The notes under the pieces were generated by a model, which did not search any database, was not told the origin of the DNA, and worked only from the letters and a program-made list of their open reading frames with translations. Positions 8,365 to 15,524 of a stretch of DNA of 30,788 nucleotides are shown in pieces. A program made the position numbers and the translations under genes. This stretch comes from Bacteroidales bacterium UBA4073 (lineage in GTDB: Bacteria > Bacteroidota > Bacteroidia > Bacteroidales > Tenuifilaceae), in the NCBI GenBank assembly GCA_002383425.1, contig DFYV01000068.1, positions 1 to 30,788 of the forward strand, in the 5' to 3' direction. How positions within the stretch are numbered: position 1 is the first letter of the stretch; each line of letters starts with the position of its first letter.

Positions 8365-9615
8365 TTACCTCTTACCATTTGATTTCGATTTATAGTATAG
8401 CGTAGAGCAATTATTCTCGTTAAGGGTGATGTTAGCAACACGCTTAATATCGTCATTAGTAATGGAAGCGTAACGCTGTAGTTCACTGTTTAACAAATCT
8501 GCGTTGCCTAACAGCTCATAGTAAGCCAAATTCATGGCATTATTAAGAACATTTTCCTGCTCAAAAAGGAAATTTGCCTCAAACTTATTCTTCACCTTTT
8601 CAAGTTCCACGCCATCGACTGGGGTGTTTTTCAACTCCTCAATCTCCTGATCAAGGGCCTCCTCGGCCTGACTAAAAGTAGTGGAACCGTAAAGTTGGCC
8701 AGTTAGTATAAACAATCCCTCGTCAACATCGCCAGTTATGTAAGCGTTAACGGAGCTAAACAGCTGTTTTTCCTTAACCAGACGCTGGTATAGGCGTGAG
8801 GAATGGCCATTGGAGAGTAAATCGGAAAGCAAATCAACAGCAGCGTAATCAGCATGCAAACGGTTGCACATATGGTAAGCCTTGTAGATCGCATTAAAAG
8901 GGACATCACGTTCCAAGGTCAAATGGCGGGACTCGTTCTGTTCCGGTTCCTGAGGTATGGATTTACTAACCAGCTGACGTGGTTCAATGGAGCCAAACCA
9001 TTTTTGGGTCAAACTTAAAATATTATCAGGTTCTACCGGCCCAGCAACACATAGTATTGCATTATTTGGTGCATAATGGCTAAAAAAGAAATTTTTTACA
9101 TCGATCAACGTTGCCCGGCTAATATGCTCAGGCGATTGGCCAATGGTAGGCCAACGGTAAGGATGAACCTTGTAGGACAATGGCCTGAGATGAAGCCAAA
9201 CATCGCCGTAGGGTTGATTAAGATACCGCTGGTTAAATTCCTCAATAACAACGCTTTTTTGTACATCGAGGCTTTTTTTTGAAAATGCCAGGCTTAGCAT
9301 CCTATCGCTCTCCAGCCAAAATGCCGTCTCGATATTTTCGGCTGGTACGGTGATGTAGTAGTTTGTTAAGTCGTTTGTGGTAAAAGCGTTATTCTCACCG
9401 CCCACCCTTTCCAAAGGTTCATCAAAAACGGGTATATTAACCGAGCCTCCAAACATTAAATGCTCAAAAAGATGCGCAAAGCCAGTTCGCTCGGGATCTT
9501 CGTTCTTTGAACCCACACGGTACAGCAAATTGAAAGCGGCAATTGGGGTACTGTAATCGGTATGGACTATCAGGACTAAACCGTTATCCAGCTTAAATTT
9601 TACAAAATCGATCAT
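8365..9615 (-). CDS. M16-family zinc peptidase, catalytic subunit
   Basis: 416 residues. The inverted zinc motif HLFEH (residues 48-52) is intact, with the third zinc ligand likely one of E125/E126 in VVIEEFNQR. The sequence around it (RVGSKNEDPERTGFAHLFEHLMFGG region) is typical of the M16 group of processing-protease-like enzymes. M16 enzymes degrade or process unfolded and short polypeptides inside a closed chamber. It is the first gene of a minus-strand operon with the non-catalytic partner, a T9SS cargo and rel. The ATG start gives MIDFVKFKLDNG, a normal N-terminus without signal peptide. A probable small RNA and terminator lie about 190 bp upstream. Confidence 0.93.
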   Translation of the reverse strand: MIDFVKFKLDNGLVLIVHTDYSTPIAAFNLLYRVGSKNEDPERTGFAHLFEHLMFGGSVNIPVFDEPLERVGGENNAFTTNDLTNYYITVPAENIETAFWLESDRMLSLAFSKKSLDVQKSVVIEEFNQRYLNQPYGDVWLHLRPLSYKVHPYRWPTIGQSPEHISRATLIDVKNFFFSHYAPNNAILCVAGPVEPDNILSLTQKWFGSIEPRQLVSKSIPQEPEQNESRHLTLERDVPFNAIYKAYHMCNRLHADYAAVDLLSDLLSNGHSSRLYQRLVKEKQLFSSVNAYITGDVDEGLFILTGQLYGSTTFSQAEEALDQEIEELKNTPVDGVELEKVKNKFEANFLFEQENVLNNAMNLAYYELLGNADLLNSELQRYASITNDDIKRVANITLNENNCSTLYYKSKSNGKR

Positions 9616-9726
9616 ACAAAAAAATTATCTTCAATATTAGCTATTTTTGTCCAAGTTTTCGACATTAATTGAATAGTTTTAGGGCACTGTGTTTATTTTG
9701 GAATTGTAGCCTATAGTAAAACAGCA

Positions 9727-9748
9727 CACCAGCATAACTTTTATGGTG
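9727..9748. other. Short hairpin sharing an 11-mer with the upstream RNA
   Basis: CACCA at 9727-9731 pairs with TGGTG at 9744-9748. The 11-mer CACCAGCATAA occurs here and, exactly 100 bp away, at 9827-9837 inside the putative RNA. It lies in the leader of the M16 operon. Its significance is unknown; a partial duplication or a shared binding site are both possible. Confidence 0.35.
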
Positions 9749-9802
9749 CGTTTACAAAAAAATTAATTAGATATTTGGAATGCAACTATTATCTTTGACA
9801 AT

Positions 9803-9865
9803 ATAAAACAAAAAACCCGGCTTCATCACCAGCATAAAAACTGGGAGAGGAATCACCGGGACTAC
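9803..9865 (-). ncRNA. Putative small structured RNA with intrinsic terminator
   Basis: Read on the minus strand, a -7 box TATATTTG (9877-9870) is followed after several bases by GTAGTCCCGG. A hairpin with an outer CCCGG/CCGGG stem (9860-9856 with 9820-9816) and an inner CCAG/CTGG stem (9844-9841 with 9832-9829) follows, then TTTTTTGTTTT (9815-9805). UUC/GAA can also pair in the internal loop, which has UGAU on both sides. Together this looks like a ~60-nt transcript with its own promoter and rho-independent terminator. It could be a free small RNA or an attenuated leader of the M16/T9SS/rel operon downstream. No family was recognised, and no expression evidence is available. Confidence 0.55.
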
Positions 9866-9869
9866 AATG

Positions 9870-9877
9870 CAAATATA
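9870..9877 (-). promoter_or_regulatory. -7 promoter box of the putative small RNA
   Basis: On the minus strand this reads TATATTTG, a full match to TAnnTTTG. A TTG (from CAA at 9899-9901) lies about 20 bp upstream, at the spacing expected for a -33 element. This -33 site abuts the left end of the TIR element at 9905. Confidence 0.5.
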
Positions 9878-9904
9878 ATACATTTATGGACAATAATGCA
9901 ATAG

Positions 9905-10107
9905 TGAGTCCAGTCTAAAAATTTTACATGCAAAAGGCACATAAAAAAAGACGTTAGACGTTAGACGATAGACGTTAGGCGTTTGACGTTAGGCGTTGGG
10001 CGTTTGACGTTGGGCGTTGGGTGTTTGACGTTGGGTGTTTGACGTTTCACGTTTCACGTTTCACGTTTCACGTTTTTAATGAAATTTGGCTTTTTATACT
10101 GGACTCA
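9905..10107. mobile_element. Complete ~203-bp non-coding element with 17-bp terminal inverted repeats (copy B)
   Basis: The left end TGAGTCCAGTCTAAAAA (9905-9921) and right end TTTTTATACTGGACTCA (10091-10107) are inverted repeats matching at 16 of 17 positions. The first 40 bases match the copy at 30555-30594 at 36 of 40 positions, including the shared block GCAAAAGGCACATAA. The centre (about 9950-10075) is degenerate 7-8-base tandem repeats of GACGTTAG / GCGTTGG / TTTCACG words. There is no open reading frame and no clear target-site duplication. It may be a MITE-like or REP-like element; mobility is inferred from the copies and the TIRs, not shown. Confidence 0.6.
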
Positions 10108-10127
10108 AAAATAAATAAGCATGAGCA

Positions 10128-11909
10128 ATGAGTAGAGATGGTTTAAAAATACCGCTTTTAAATTTTTGGCTTTTGTTCCGCCGTTTAGGTGAGCGCCGAA
10201 TTACGCTGATCCTAAGTTTTATGATTGGTTTGTTAAGCGGGGTTGCGGGTGTTGCACTCAAAAATACGCTTCACTGGGTACAAAATGTTATTGGTGGGAT
10301 AGTCCCCATGGATACAACAAATCTACTTTACTTCGGGTTACCTGCCGTTGGAATTCTATTAACCTTAATATTTGTTCGCTACCTGGTAAAGGACGACCTG
10401 AGCCATGGCGTAACCAGGGTGCTATACGCCATATCGCGACAAGGAAGTAAGATAAAATCACACAACATGTTTAGCTCCATAGTTGGAAGTGCCCTAACCA
10501 TTGGTTTTGGTGGATCGGTAGGAGCTGAAGCTCCTGTGGTTCTAACAGGAGCGGCTATTGGCTCAAATGTTGGGAATTTTTTCCGAATGAATTACAAAAT
10601 CCGAACCCTTCTGATTGGTTGCGGAGCAGCCGGAGCAATTGCATCAATCTTTAAAGCGCCCATTGCAGGAATAGTATTCACCCTTGAGGTGCTAATGCTT
10701 GATCTTACCACCGCTTCAATAGTTCCGCTTTTAATTTCGGCAGTTACGGCTTCATCAGTCAGCTCCTTCCTGATGGGACGTAATGTTATTTTTCAGTACG
10801 AAGTGATTCACCCTTTTACCCTGCACAATATACCATGGTTTGTACTGCTTGGCATTTTTTGCGGTTTCGTTTCACTTTACTTTATCCGAACCATTTGGAG
10901 CATTGAAAAACGCTTTAAAGTAACTCGAAGCCCTTATAAAAAATGGATTTTAGGAACAATAGTTTTGGGTATTCTTATATATATTTTTCCCCCTCTGTTT
11001 GGAGAGGGCTATGATGTACTGCAAGCGCTACTCGATGGCCGTCCGGAGTATATCTTTCACAATAGCCCTCTTTATGAGTTTCAGGATAATTACTGGTTAC
11101 TTATAGGATCGCTTTTCCTGATAATTGCCCTTAAAGCCGTTGCCACGGCAACTACCAATGGAGCAGGCGGAGTTGGTGGCATTTTTGCCCCAGCGCTATT
11201 CATTGGTGGTATATCAGGATTCCTGGTAGCTAAGCTAATTAACCAGTTCAACTTTATCGATGTATCGGAAAGTAACTTTGCCTTAGTGGGTATGGCCGGA
11301 ACCATGGCCGGTGTAATGCATGCTCCGTTCATGGCAATTTTCCTTATCGCCGAGATAACCGGCGGTTACGTCCTTTTTGTGCCACTGATGATAACCTCAA
11401 CCATTGCCTTTTTAACCATTATGTATTTTGAACCCCATTCCATTTACACCAAATGGCTTGCCTCACGTGGCGAACTTATCACCCACCATAAGGATAAGGC
11501 GGTGCTTACCCTACTCAATGTAAACAAGGTTATTGAAAATGATTTTATGACGGTTGAACCTACCGAAACGCTTGGTTCACTGGTAAAAAAGGTAAGCCAA
11601 TCGCACCGCAACATTTTCCCCGTTATTACCCCCGACCGAAAGCTGGTGGGGGTAGTTTCACTCGACGATATCAGACCGATAATGTTCGATACCTCGCAGT
11701 ACGAGGCTATTACCGTTCAGGAAATAATGAATCTGCCACCCGAAATCATTGGCATTAATGAGCCCATGGAGTCGGTTATGAACAAGTTTGAGAGTTCAAA
11801 GGCATGGAATCTTCCAGTGGTCAATGGCGACGAGTACGTAGGGTTTGTTTCAAAATCCAAGATTTTCTCCGCTTACCGGAACCTTTTGGTGGAGTTTTCG
11901 GAGGAGTAA
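10128..11909 (+). CDS. ClC-family voltage-gated chloride channel with C-terminal CBS pair
   Basis: 593 residues: about ten to twelve membrane helices (about 20-440) followed by two CBS domains (about 460-585), the usual layout of long ClC proteins. Filter motifs are recognisable: LSHGV in the GSGIP position, GSVGAEAP with the gating glutamate kept, and GGVGGIFAPALF. After APIAGIVF the sequence is TLEVLML: valine sits where ClC antiporters carry the inner 'proton' glutamate, which favours channel-like behaviour. It carries chloride or related anions across the inner membrane; the CBS pair probably senses nucleotides. The ATG at 10128 is chosen because the ATG at 10121 meets a stop within four codons. 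It starts 20 bp after the TIR element. Confidence 0.92.
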   Translation: MSRDGLKIPLLNFWLLFRRLGERRITLILSFMIGLLSGVAGVALKNTLHWVQNVIGGIVPMDTTNLLYFGLPAVGILLTLIFVRYLVKDDLSHGVTRVLYAISRQGSKIKSHNMFSSIVGSALTIGFGGSVGAEAPVVLTGAAIGSNVGNFFRMNYKIRTLLIGCGAAGAIASIFKAPIAGIVFTLEVLMLDLTTASIVPLLISAVTASSVSSFLMGRNVIFQYEVIHPFTLHNIPWFVLLGIFCGFVSLYFIRTIWSIEKRFKVTRSPYKKWILGTIVLGILIYIFPPLFGEGYDVLQALLDGRPEYIFHNSPLYEFQDNYWLLIGSLFLIIALKAVATATTNGAGGVGGIFAPALFIGGISGFLVAKLINQFNFIDVSESNFALVGMAGTMAGVMHAPFMAIFLIAEITGGYVLFVPLMITSTIAFLTIMYFEPHSIYTKWLASRGELITHHKDKAVLTLLNVNKVIENDFMTVEPTETLGSLVKKVSQSHRNIFPVITPDRKLVGVVSLDDIRPIMFDTSQYEAITVQEIMNLPPEIIGINEPMESVMNKFESSKAWNLPVVNGDEYVGFVSKSKIFSAYRNLLVEFSEE

Positions 11910-11975
11910 AGCATTCAAATCGACCTGTAAAGCCACCATCCATATTAAGAATAGTTATCTTCAAACTATTTACAT

Positions 11976-11983
11976 TAACTTTG
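11976..11983 (+). promoter_or_regulatory. -7 promoter box of the DUF5063/exonuclease operon
   Basis: TAACTTTG is an exact TAnnTTTG match ending 19 bp before the ATG at 12003. The -33 region is weak. It suggests that the DUF5063-exonuclease pair is transcribed separately from the ClC gene. Confidence 0.5.
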
Positions 11984-12002
11984 CAGCGTTAATTTTTCAG
12001 GC

Positions 12003-12626
12003 ATGGATGTAAAAGATATTGTTTACAGCCGCAATGTGGTTGAGTTTGTTACGGTGGCTAAGGAATTTTGCGCTTTCCTCGAAAGTTGTGAAAAGCATAC
12101 GGCAAGGTCGTTCGTGGGGGCATGCAACAAAGTGCTTCCCCTACTCTACTACAAGGCAACCCTTTTGCCCGAAACCGAACCCGTTTACGACGAAAACAAT
12201 GAGCAGTTTGTAACTGAAGGCGACTATTCAACCATCGAGGGTAAGGTTGAATACCTACTTGGTCAGCATAACCAGTTCATTGAGGTTAACGACCCCCGTG
12301 CGGATGAACTTACAGGACTTTACACCGCAAGTATAGCCGAATACATAGCCGATATCTATCAGGATTTGAAAAACTTTGTGCTGCGCTATCAGGTTGGAAA
12401 CACGTACGTAATGAACGATGCTCTGTGGGAATGCACAAACAACTTCAAGGATTTTTGGGGTATCAGGTTGGCTAACCTGATTAGAGCATTCCATATTCTT
12501 GCCCATCAAAACATCGACTTGGATAGTATTCAACATCCCGACGAGAGCGAAGGCACAGAGCGCGATACCTCGGATTGGTTCATTACCCGCCGGCAGCAGG
12601 ATATGGATAATAACGATTTAGCTTGA
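12003..12626 (+). CDS. DUF5063 domain-containing protein
   Basis: 207 residues, soluble, with no signal peptide or membrane helix. It looks like the Bacteroidota family DUF5063: an alpha-helical protein with a conserved YSRNVVEFVTVAKEFCAFLE start, an acidic middle and an NDALWECTNNFKDFWGIRLANLIRAFH segment. Its biochemical role is not known. Its stop overlaps the ATG of the downstream RNase D-like exonuclease (TGATG), so the two are translationally coupled and probably act together, perhaps in nucleic acid turnover; that last point is inference from context. A -7 box lies at 11976. Confidence 0.8.
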   Translation: MDVKDIVYSRNVVEFVTVAKEFCAFLESCEKHTARSFVGACNKVLPLLYYKATLLPETEPVYDENNEQFVTEGDYSTIEGKVEYLLGQHNQFIEVNDPRADELTGLYTASIAEYIADIYQDLKNFVLRYQVGNTYVMNDALWECTNNFKDFWGIRLANLIRAFHILAHQNIDLDSIQHPDESEGTERDTSDWFITRRQQDMDNNDLA

Positions 12627-13216
12627 TGTTTGCCGCCAATATCGATAACGAAACCCTAAACAGCTTACCCCGTATCCATTTTACGGGGCAGATTGTAATC
12701 GCCGAAAACGAAAACGATTTAGCCCACTGGATTCCAATTCTTTCCGAAGAGCATATCATTGGATTCGATACCGAATCGAAGCCATCGTTCAAAAAGGGTA
12801 AACTGAACGGAATATCGATATTGCAACTTGCCAACAGCAAGCTGGCAATCATCGTAAAGCTCAGGCAAACTGGAATTCCAAATGTTCTTAAAAATCTACT
12901 GGAGGATAAAGAGATCGTAAAAGTTGGCGTTGCCATTCACGACGATTTGAAAGGGTTAATCAGGATACGACGCTTTACTCCCAACGGTTTCATCGATTTA
13001 CAGCGCATTGCCCCAAATTACGGCATAGAGGGTTTAAGCGTGAAGAAACTTTCGGCAGTGGTACTGGGCGCAACCGTATCAAAAGGTCAACAGCTTAGCA
13101 ACTGGGAAGCCGATTCGCTTTCCGAAGCTCAAAAAATTTACGCCTCAACCGATGCCTGGGTATGCCGGGAGATATACCTCAAGCTAATATCATCCACTCC
13201 GAAAGAAGAATACTAA
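12626..13216 (+). CDS. 3'-5' exonuclease, RNase D/DEDDy type
   Basis: 196 residues, a stand-alone exonuclease domain. The DEDD residues are visible: IIGFDTESKPSF (Asp48, Glu50) for Exo I, the VGVAIHDDLKGL segment for Exo II, and YASTDAW (Tyr172, Asp176) for Exo III, giving the DEDDy class. Such enzymes trim RNA or DNA 3' ends with two metal ions. It lacks the HRDC domain of classical RNase D, so the exact substrate is unclear. The ATG at 12626 overlaps the previous stop in TGATG; a TTG one codon upstream is a less likely start. It is the last gene of this two-gene operon before a 247-bp repeat-rich gap. Confidence 0.9.
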   Translation: MFAANIDNETLNSLPRIHFTGQIVIAENENDLAHWIPILSEEHIIGFDTESKPSFKKGKLNGISILQLANSKLAIIVKLRQTGIPNVLKNLLEDKEIVKVGVAIHDDLKGLIRIRRFTPNGFIDLQRIAPNYGIEGLSVKKLSAVVLGATVSKGQQLSNWEADSLSEAQKIYASTDAWVCREIYLKLISSTPKEEY

Positions 13217-13274
13217 TGAGTCACCTCCGAAAAGTCTCTTTCATTGCATGCAAACCAAAAATACGCACGATTGA

Positions 13275-13409
13275 GAGATAGCACGATAGAACGATAGCAC
13301 GATGGTACGAGATGAATAAAGATTTTCATAATTCTGGATTTGTTTACATTGTAATTAACACCGATATGTGTTCTTATTTATCCCATTTCGTTCTGTCGTG
13401 CTATCTTGC
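13275..13409. repeat. Inverted low-complexity repeat upstream of the RlmI-like gene
   Basis: The gap 13217-13463 holds no gene. GAGATAGCACGATAGAACG (13275-13293) and CGTTCTGTCGTGCTATCTT (13389-13407) are inverted repeats differing at only two positions, about 95 bp apart. Both arms sit in degenerate 8-base repeats (ATAGCACG on the left, CGTGCTAT / TTTCGTGC on the right). The right-hand repeats encode an artefactual N-terminal extension of the following gene. Confidence 0.6.
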
Positions 13410-13463
13410 TTTCGTGCCTTCGTGCTTTTTTGCTTTCGTGGTTTTCGGAACATACACATACTA

Positions 13464-14651
13464 ATGGAACATCCAAAAGTATTTCTTAAAGCTGGGAAGG
13501 AGCAATCGATACTCAGGTTTCACCCGTGGATTTTCTCAGGGGCAATAAAATCGGTATCAACAATGCCCTCCGAAGGTCAACTGGTTGACATCTGGAGCGC
13601 CAATGGCAAATTTCTTGCCACCGGCCACTTTGCCTCAGGTTCAATTGCCGTTCGAATTTTATCGTTCCAGCCCGTTGAGGTGGATGACAAGTTCTGGGTA
13701 AACCGTATAAGCGATGCTCTGAATCGCCGTAAGGCTATCGGGTTATACCCTAACAGCACCACCAACATTTTCCGTTTGATAAATGGCGAAGGCGATGCTT
13801 TACCAGGTCTTATCATCGATATCTATGGCGCTACTGCTGTTATGCAATGCCATTCAGCTGGAATGTACCTGGCACGTGAGGCCATTGCCGATGCTATAAT
13901 GCAGGTTTTACCCGCAACCATTTCAGCCATTTACGATAAAAGCTCAGGAACACTTCCGTTTAGGGAGAAATTTAACCCAACCGATGGTTATATTGTTGGC
14001 TCCGAAAACACATCTGTTCAGTGCTTAGAACATGGGAACAGGTATCGCATTTCGTGGGCTGAGGGTCAAAAAACTGGCTTTTTCATCGACCAGCGCGAAA
14101 ACCGATTACTGCTGCAGGGTTACTCCAAGGGAAAATCGGTACTGAATACTTTTGGCTACACAGGGGGTTTTTCAGTATCGGCACTAAGAGGGGGTGCTAC
14201 GGAGGTAATTACAGTCGATAGCTCAACACTTGCCGTAACAGCAGCCAATCAAAACATCGAACTTAACTTTGGTGTTAATGCACCACACACCGGCATAGCC
14301 ATGGATACCTTTGAGTACCTAAGAACATGCAACCACAACTTCGACATCATTGTGCTCGACCCGCCTGCCTTTGCCAAGCATAACGATGCCCTGCGAAATG
14401 CGCTACAAGCCTACAAAAGGCTAAATCTTGCCGCTATCAGGAGGTTAAACCCTGGTGGATTACTTTTCACCTTTTCGTGCTCGCAGGTAGTTAGCAAGAC
14501 TGACTTCAGGAATGCGGTATTTTCAGCGGCTGTCATCTCAGGGCGACAGGTAAGCATACTGCATCAGCTAACCCAACCTGCCGATCACCCTATCAATATA
14601 TACCATCCCGATGGCGAATACCTTAAAGGATTGGTTCTTAGCGTGCCATAA
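13464..14651 (+). CDS. rlmI: RlmI-like 23S rRNA (cytosine-C5)-methyltransferase
   Basis: 395 residues. It matches the class I SAM-dependent rRNA methyltransferases that methylate C1962 of 23S rRNA (E. coli RlmI) at C5. The N-terminal ~75 residues form a PUA RNA-binding domain (HPWIFSGAIKS). The SAM site is VLNTFGYTGGFSVSAL followed by acidic EVITVDSS. Catalytic motifs are IIVLDPPAF and FTFSCSQ with the catalytic cysteine. I start at ATG 13464 (MEHPKVFLKAG). A GTG 32 codons upstream exists, but the extension is encoded by low-complexity repeat DNA. The stop is only 3 bp from the convergent YaaA-family stop. The family is sure; the exact target base is inferred. Confidence 0.88.
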   Translation: MEHPKVFLKAGKEQSILRFHPWIFSGAIKSVSTMPSEGQLVDIWSANGKFLATGHFASGSIAVRILSFQPVEVDDKFWVNRISDALNRRKAIGLYPNSTTNIFRLINGEGDALPGLIIDIYGATAVMQCHSAGMYLAREAIADAIMQVLPATISAIYDKSSGTLPFREKFNPTDGYIVGSENTSVQCLEHGNRYRISWAEGQKTGFFIDQRENRLLLQGYSKGKSVLNTFGYTGGFSVSALRGGATEVITVDSSTLAVTAANQNIELNFGVNAPHTGIAMDTFEYLRTCNHNFDIIVLDPPAFAKHNDALRNALQAYKRLNLAAIRRLNPGGLLFTFSCSQVVSKTDFRNAVFSAAVISGRQVSILHQLTQPADHPINIYHPDGEYLKGLVLSVP

Positions 14652-14654
14652 ACA

Positions 14655-15428
14655 TCACCTGACAAACGCCCAATTGGTTTCATTGGAAAGTGGATCGCTA
14701 AAGCTATACCCCTCGTAATCGAATAGTTTTAGCTCATCAACATTTACTATTCGGTTCTTTACTGCAAACCGCGCCATAAGTCCACGTGCCCGTTTCGAGA
14801 GTGTAGGTATAGTTTTAAGCCCTTCGGGACGATACTCCTTAAACTCAACGGTTATGAAACGATTTCCAAAGCGACTGGCATCAACCACGCGGGAGTATTC
14901 CTGTGAGGCAAGATTTACCAAATAACCATCACCAATTTTTTTATGCAAAAACTCTGTTATGCTATCACCCCAAAAGTCGTATAACGATTTATGCCCTTCA
15001 AGCTTAATTTTAGTCCCCATCTCCAAACGGTAGAGTTGCATTAAATCGAGAGCCTGCAAAATCCCGTATAAACCTGATAGTATGAAAATAGTTCTGTTTG
15101 AAAATTCTAACTCGTCAGCTGAGAAATCACTAGCCCTCAATCCCCTATATACATCACCTGCAAAAGTTAGAATGGCAGGTGTGCTGTTTTCAGCGGTAAA
15201 AGGTAATTGCCACTTGGCAAACCTCGTAAAGCTAAGGTCTGCAATATCCTGACTCACATTTAAAAGTTTTCTTAGCTCTACGGGGCTGAGCGACTTTAGC
15301 CAGCCAACAATTTTTTTTGACTCGTCGATGAAAACCGGTATTGTAGGCTTAGAGTTTATAGCATTAACAGTACCTCTCATGTTTTTTGCTGGCGATAGTA
15401 TAATCCGGTAGTTTACTATTTGAGGCAT
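14655..15428 (-). CDS. yaaA: YaaA-family peroxide-stress protein (DUF328/UPF0246)
   Basis: 257 residues, the usual length. Signature start YRIILSPAKNM, then LMQLYRLEMGTKI, and near the end YRPEGLKTIPTLSKRARGLMARF. YaaA in E. coli lowers intracellular free iron during peroxide stress and binds DNA; the mechanism in Bacteroidota is not established. The ATG at 15428 (MPQIVNYRIILSPAK) is chosen. An upstream start at 15509 would add 27 residues that do not belong to the family. It is convergent with the RlmI-like gene and divergent from the hybrid kinase, with about 95 bp for both promoters. Confidence 0.9.
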   Translation of the reverse strand: MPQIVNYRIILSPAKNMRGTVNAINSKPTIPVFIDESKKIVGWLKSLSPVELRKLLNVSQDIADLSFTRFAKWQLPFTAENSTPAILTFAGDVYRGLRASDFSADELEFSNRTIFILSGLYGILQALDLMQLYRLEMGTKIKLEGHKSLYDFWGDSITEFLHKKIGDGYLVNLASQEYSRVVDASRFGNRFITVEFKEYRPEGLKTIPTLSKRARGLMARFAVKNRIVNVDELKLFDYEGYSFSDPLSNETNWAFVR

Positions 15429-15524
15429 GCCATTCAATTTTTTTTGCTTTAAACTCAAATATCGGAAAATTTGTTGTATCTTTAAAATTACGAACAAAGT
15501 ACCCACCAAAAGGGTTCAAAATAA

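Noticed and set aside
9803..9865. Retron ncRNA or toxin-antitoxin RNA
   Set aside because: No reverse transcriptase or toxin gene is adjacent; the neighbours are M16 peptidases and a ClC channel.
9950..10078. CRISPR or ordinary satellite array
   Set aside because: The 7-8-base repeats are degenerate without spacers and lie wholly inside the TIR element.
11951..11971. AATAGT/ACTATT hairpin after the ClC gene as terminator
   Set aside because: The stem is 6 bp and AT-rich without a proper T-run, and it overlaps the region of the next promoter.
13368..13463. N-terminal extension of the RlmI-like gene from a GTG
   Set aside because: The extra 32 residues come from low-complexity repeat DNA and precede the normal MEHPKVFLKAG start.
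15429..15509. Upstream start for the YaaA-family gene
   Set aside because: It adds 27 residues not found in the family; ATG 15428 gives the usual N-terminus.
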